Of a DNA stretch of 64,000 bases, positions 63,386-64,000 are shown piece after piece. Both the position numbers and the translations under genes were made by a program. This DNA comes from Sulfopaludibacter sp963815475. Its GTDB lineage: Bacteria; Acidobacteriota; Terriglobia; Bryobacterales; Bryobacteraceae. Below the pieces are notes generated by a model. It did not search any database, was not told the DNA's origin, and saw only the letters and a list, made by a program, of their open reading frames with translations. Position 1 is the first letter of the stretch, and each line of letters starts with the position of its first letter. The stretch covers positions 1,674,001 through 1,738,000 of the forward strand of contig CAWFHD010000003.1 in the NCBI GenBank assembly GCA_963815475.1. The letters run 5' to 3'.

Positions 63386-63859
63386 TTAGTGTCCGTAATC
63401 CCGTAGATATTCAATGAAATCCTTCACGTCAGTGGTTTCGATTGTCGGAACCCTGCGCTGCTCCTCAACTTGGAGAAACTGTACTCTAAGCATTTTACTG
63501 AAGGGCTGATTGCCCGATAGTAGCTCATCGAAATGTCCCATCCATTCGATCTGGATATGACCTTTGAGCAAAGCATTAAATTTGAGTCTCCCCTTCTGGA
63601 AGCCCAACCTTCCCGCAAGAATTTGGCTTGCAACCTTACGCATGGTGAGACGCAGATTGTCTTGATCATACTCGCTGTCGGGGCCTTCGTAGTCAGCTAG
63701 AAACCGCAGTAGCCGTGCTCGTGTGTTGAACCACAGGAACACGCCAATTCCGAATACGTTATCGTCGCAACAATAGTATCCCCAAGGTGCCCGTCGCGGG
63801 TCTCTTGTATTGGCAATATCGCCTAATCGGAATTTCTCAGCACTACGGTCCTTGGGCAT
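63386..63859 (-). CDS. Hypothetical protein
   Basis: 157 residues, no recognised family. WGYYCCDDNVFGIGVFLWFN carries two adjacent cysteines, RARLLRFLADYEGPDSEYDQ and VRFVQFLQVEEQRRV-like alternation suggest an alpha/beta fold. Same strand as the peptidase, 53 bases upstream of it, so probably in one transcription unit. AT-richer than the chromosome left of the tRNA. Confidence 0.65.
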   Translation of the reverse strand: MPKDRSAEKFRLGDIANTRDPRRAPWGYYCCDDNVFGIGVFLWFNTRARLLRFLADYEGPDSEYDQDNLRLTMRKVASQILAGRLGFQKGRLKFNALLKGHIQIEWMGHFDELLSGNQPFSKMLRVQFLQVEEQRRVPTIETTDVKDFIEYLRDYGH

Positions 63860-64000
63860 CTTTGGGGTTGGCCCGACTCTGACGTATTTTAGCTCACGGC
63901 AGCGACGAGACTAACGGAACACAGAAAAGGTGATACGCTGGCATCGAAGCGGGCGTGGCGGGCAACTATCGGCGACTTCAACAGCCGTGCCCCGTGCGCT
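63860..64000. other. Right edge, nothing recognised
   Basis: 141 bases to the window end. No gene could be supported. Confidence 0.4.

Overview
The window is a high-GC bacterial chromosome segment whose gene families point to an acidobacterium of the Solibacter/Bryobacter group (inference from gene content; no rRNA is present). The pointers are Oar-type TonB-dependent receptors with a carboxypeptidase-regulatory N-terminus, an ADOP-type (MacB/FtsX) permease with its PadR regulator, a secreted protein with BACON repeats and a TIGR03437-like C-terminus, Tat-exported Gfo/Idh/MocA oxidoreductases, a ThuA-domain protein, a PQQ dehydrogenase with an embedded haem c, and a VPS10/sortilin-like propeller protein. 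No CRISPR array, rRNA or insertion sequence was seen.

Layout. 1-7 kb: the tail of one Oar-like receptor, a beta-propeller/phosphoesterase with a single-base frameshift near its C-terminus, and a complete Oar-like receptor. 7.2-8 kb: a ThuA protein. 8.0-10.2 kb: a graveyard of at least five truncated genes on both strands (Gfo/Idh/MocA N-terminus, PAP2 phosphatase N-terminus, a Gfo/Idh/MocA core with an internal stop, a secreted-protein N-terminus, a TonB-receptor core), next to an HNH endonuclease gene. 11.4-17.7 kb: PQQ dehydrogenase, a VPS10-like gene with about ten frameshifts, and a truncated haemoglobin-ankyrin fusion. 17.75-21 kb: a large SF1 helicase with a Vsr/DUF559-like nuclease tail.

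21.2-41.1 kb is mostly core metabolism: 2-oxoacid:ferredoxin oxidoreductase (two subunits, good terminator), ECF sigma factor plus a ZAS/FecR fusion protein, a DUF1992 protein, a Tat-exported oxidoreductase, an epimerase, a decahaem OmcA/MtrC-type cytochrome, a homocysteine methyltransferase-MTHFR fusion, a tight plus-strand run (YrdC/Sua5, CrcB, TrxB, RidA), RdgB-RNase PH-small membrane protein on the other strand, GatB and a BCP peroxiredoxin. 41.1-48.4 kb: PadR/ADOP, an S10 carboxypeptidase and an aminotransferase (each with one frameshift) and an MFS transporter. 48.5-52.8 kb: response regulator, the 5-oxoprolinase operon pxpB-pxpC-pxpA, and a BACON-repeat protein overlapping its end. 52.9-60.9 kb: a double-domain ThyX divergent from dUTPase, a ClC-CBS-TPR fusion, two small exported proteins, a YchF-like ATPase and a MoxR ATPase.

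A tRNA-Val(CAC) lies at 61043-61119. Beyond it, gene density, composition and families change: poorly recognised minus-strand genes, a stand-alone M41-like HEAGH metallopeptidase and an 11-bp-period GGTACGAG repeat cluster. This looks like the start of an integrated island that runs off the right edge.

Caution on sequence quality: three enzymes each carry one single-base frameshift in otherwise intact reading frames, and the VPS10 gene carries about ten without other decay. Indel errors in the source sequence are a real alternative to pseudogenes there. The 8-10 kb graveyard is different, because it contains truncations and antisense joins.
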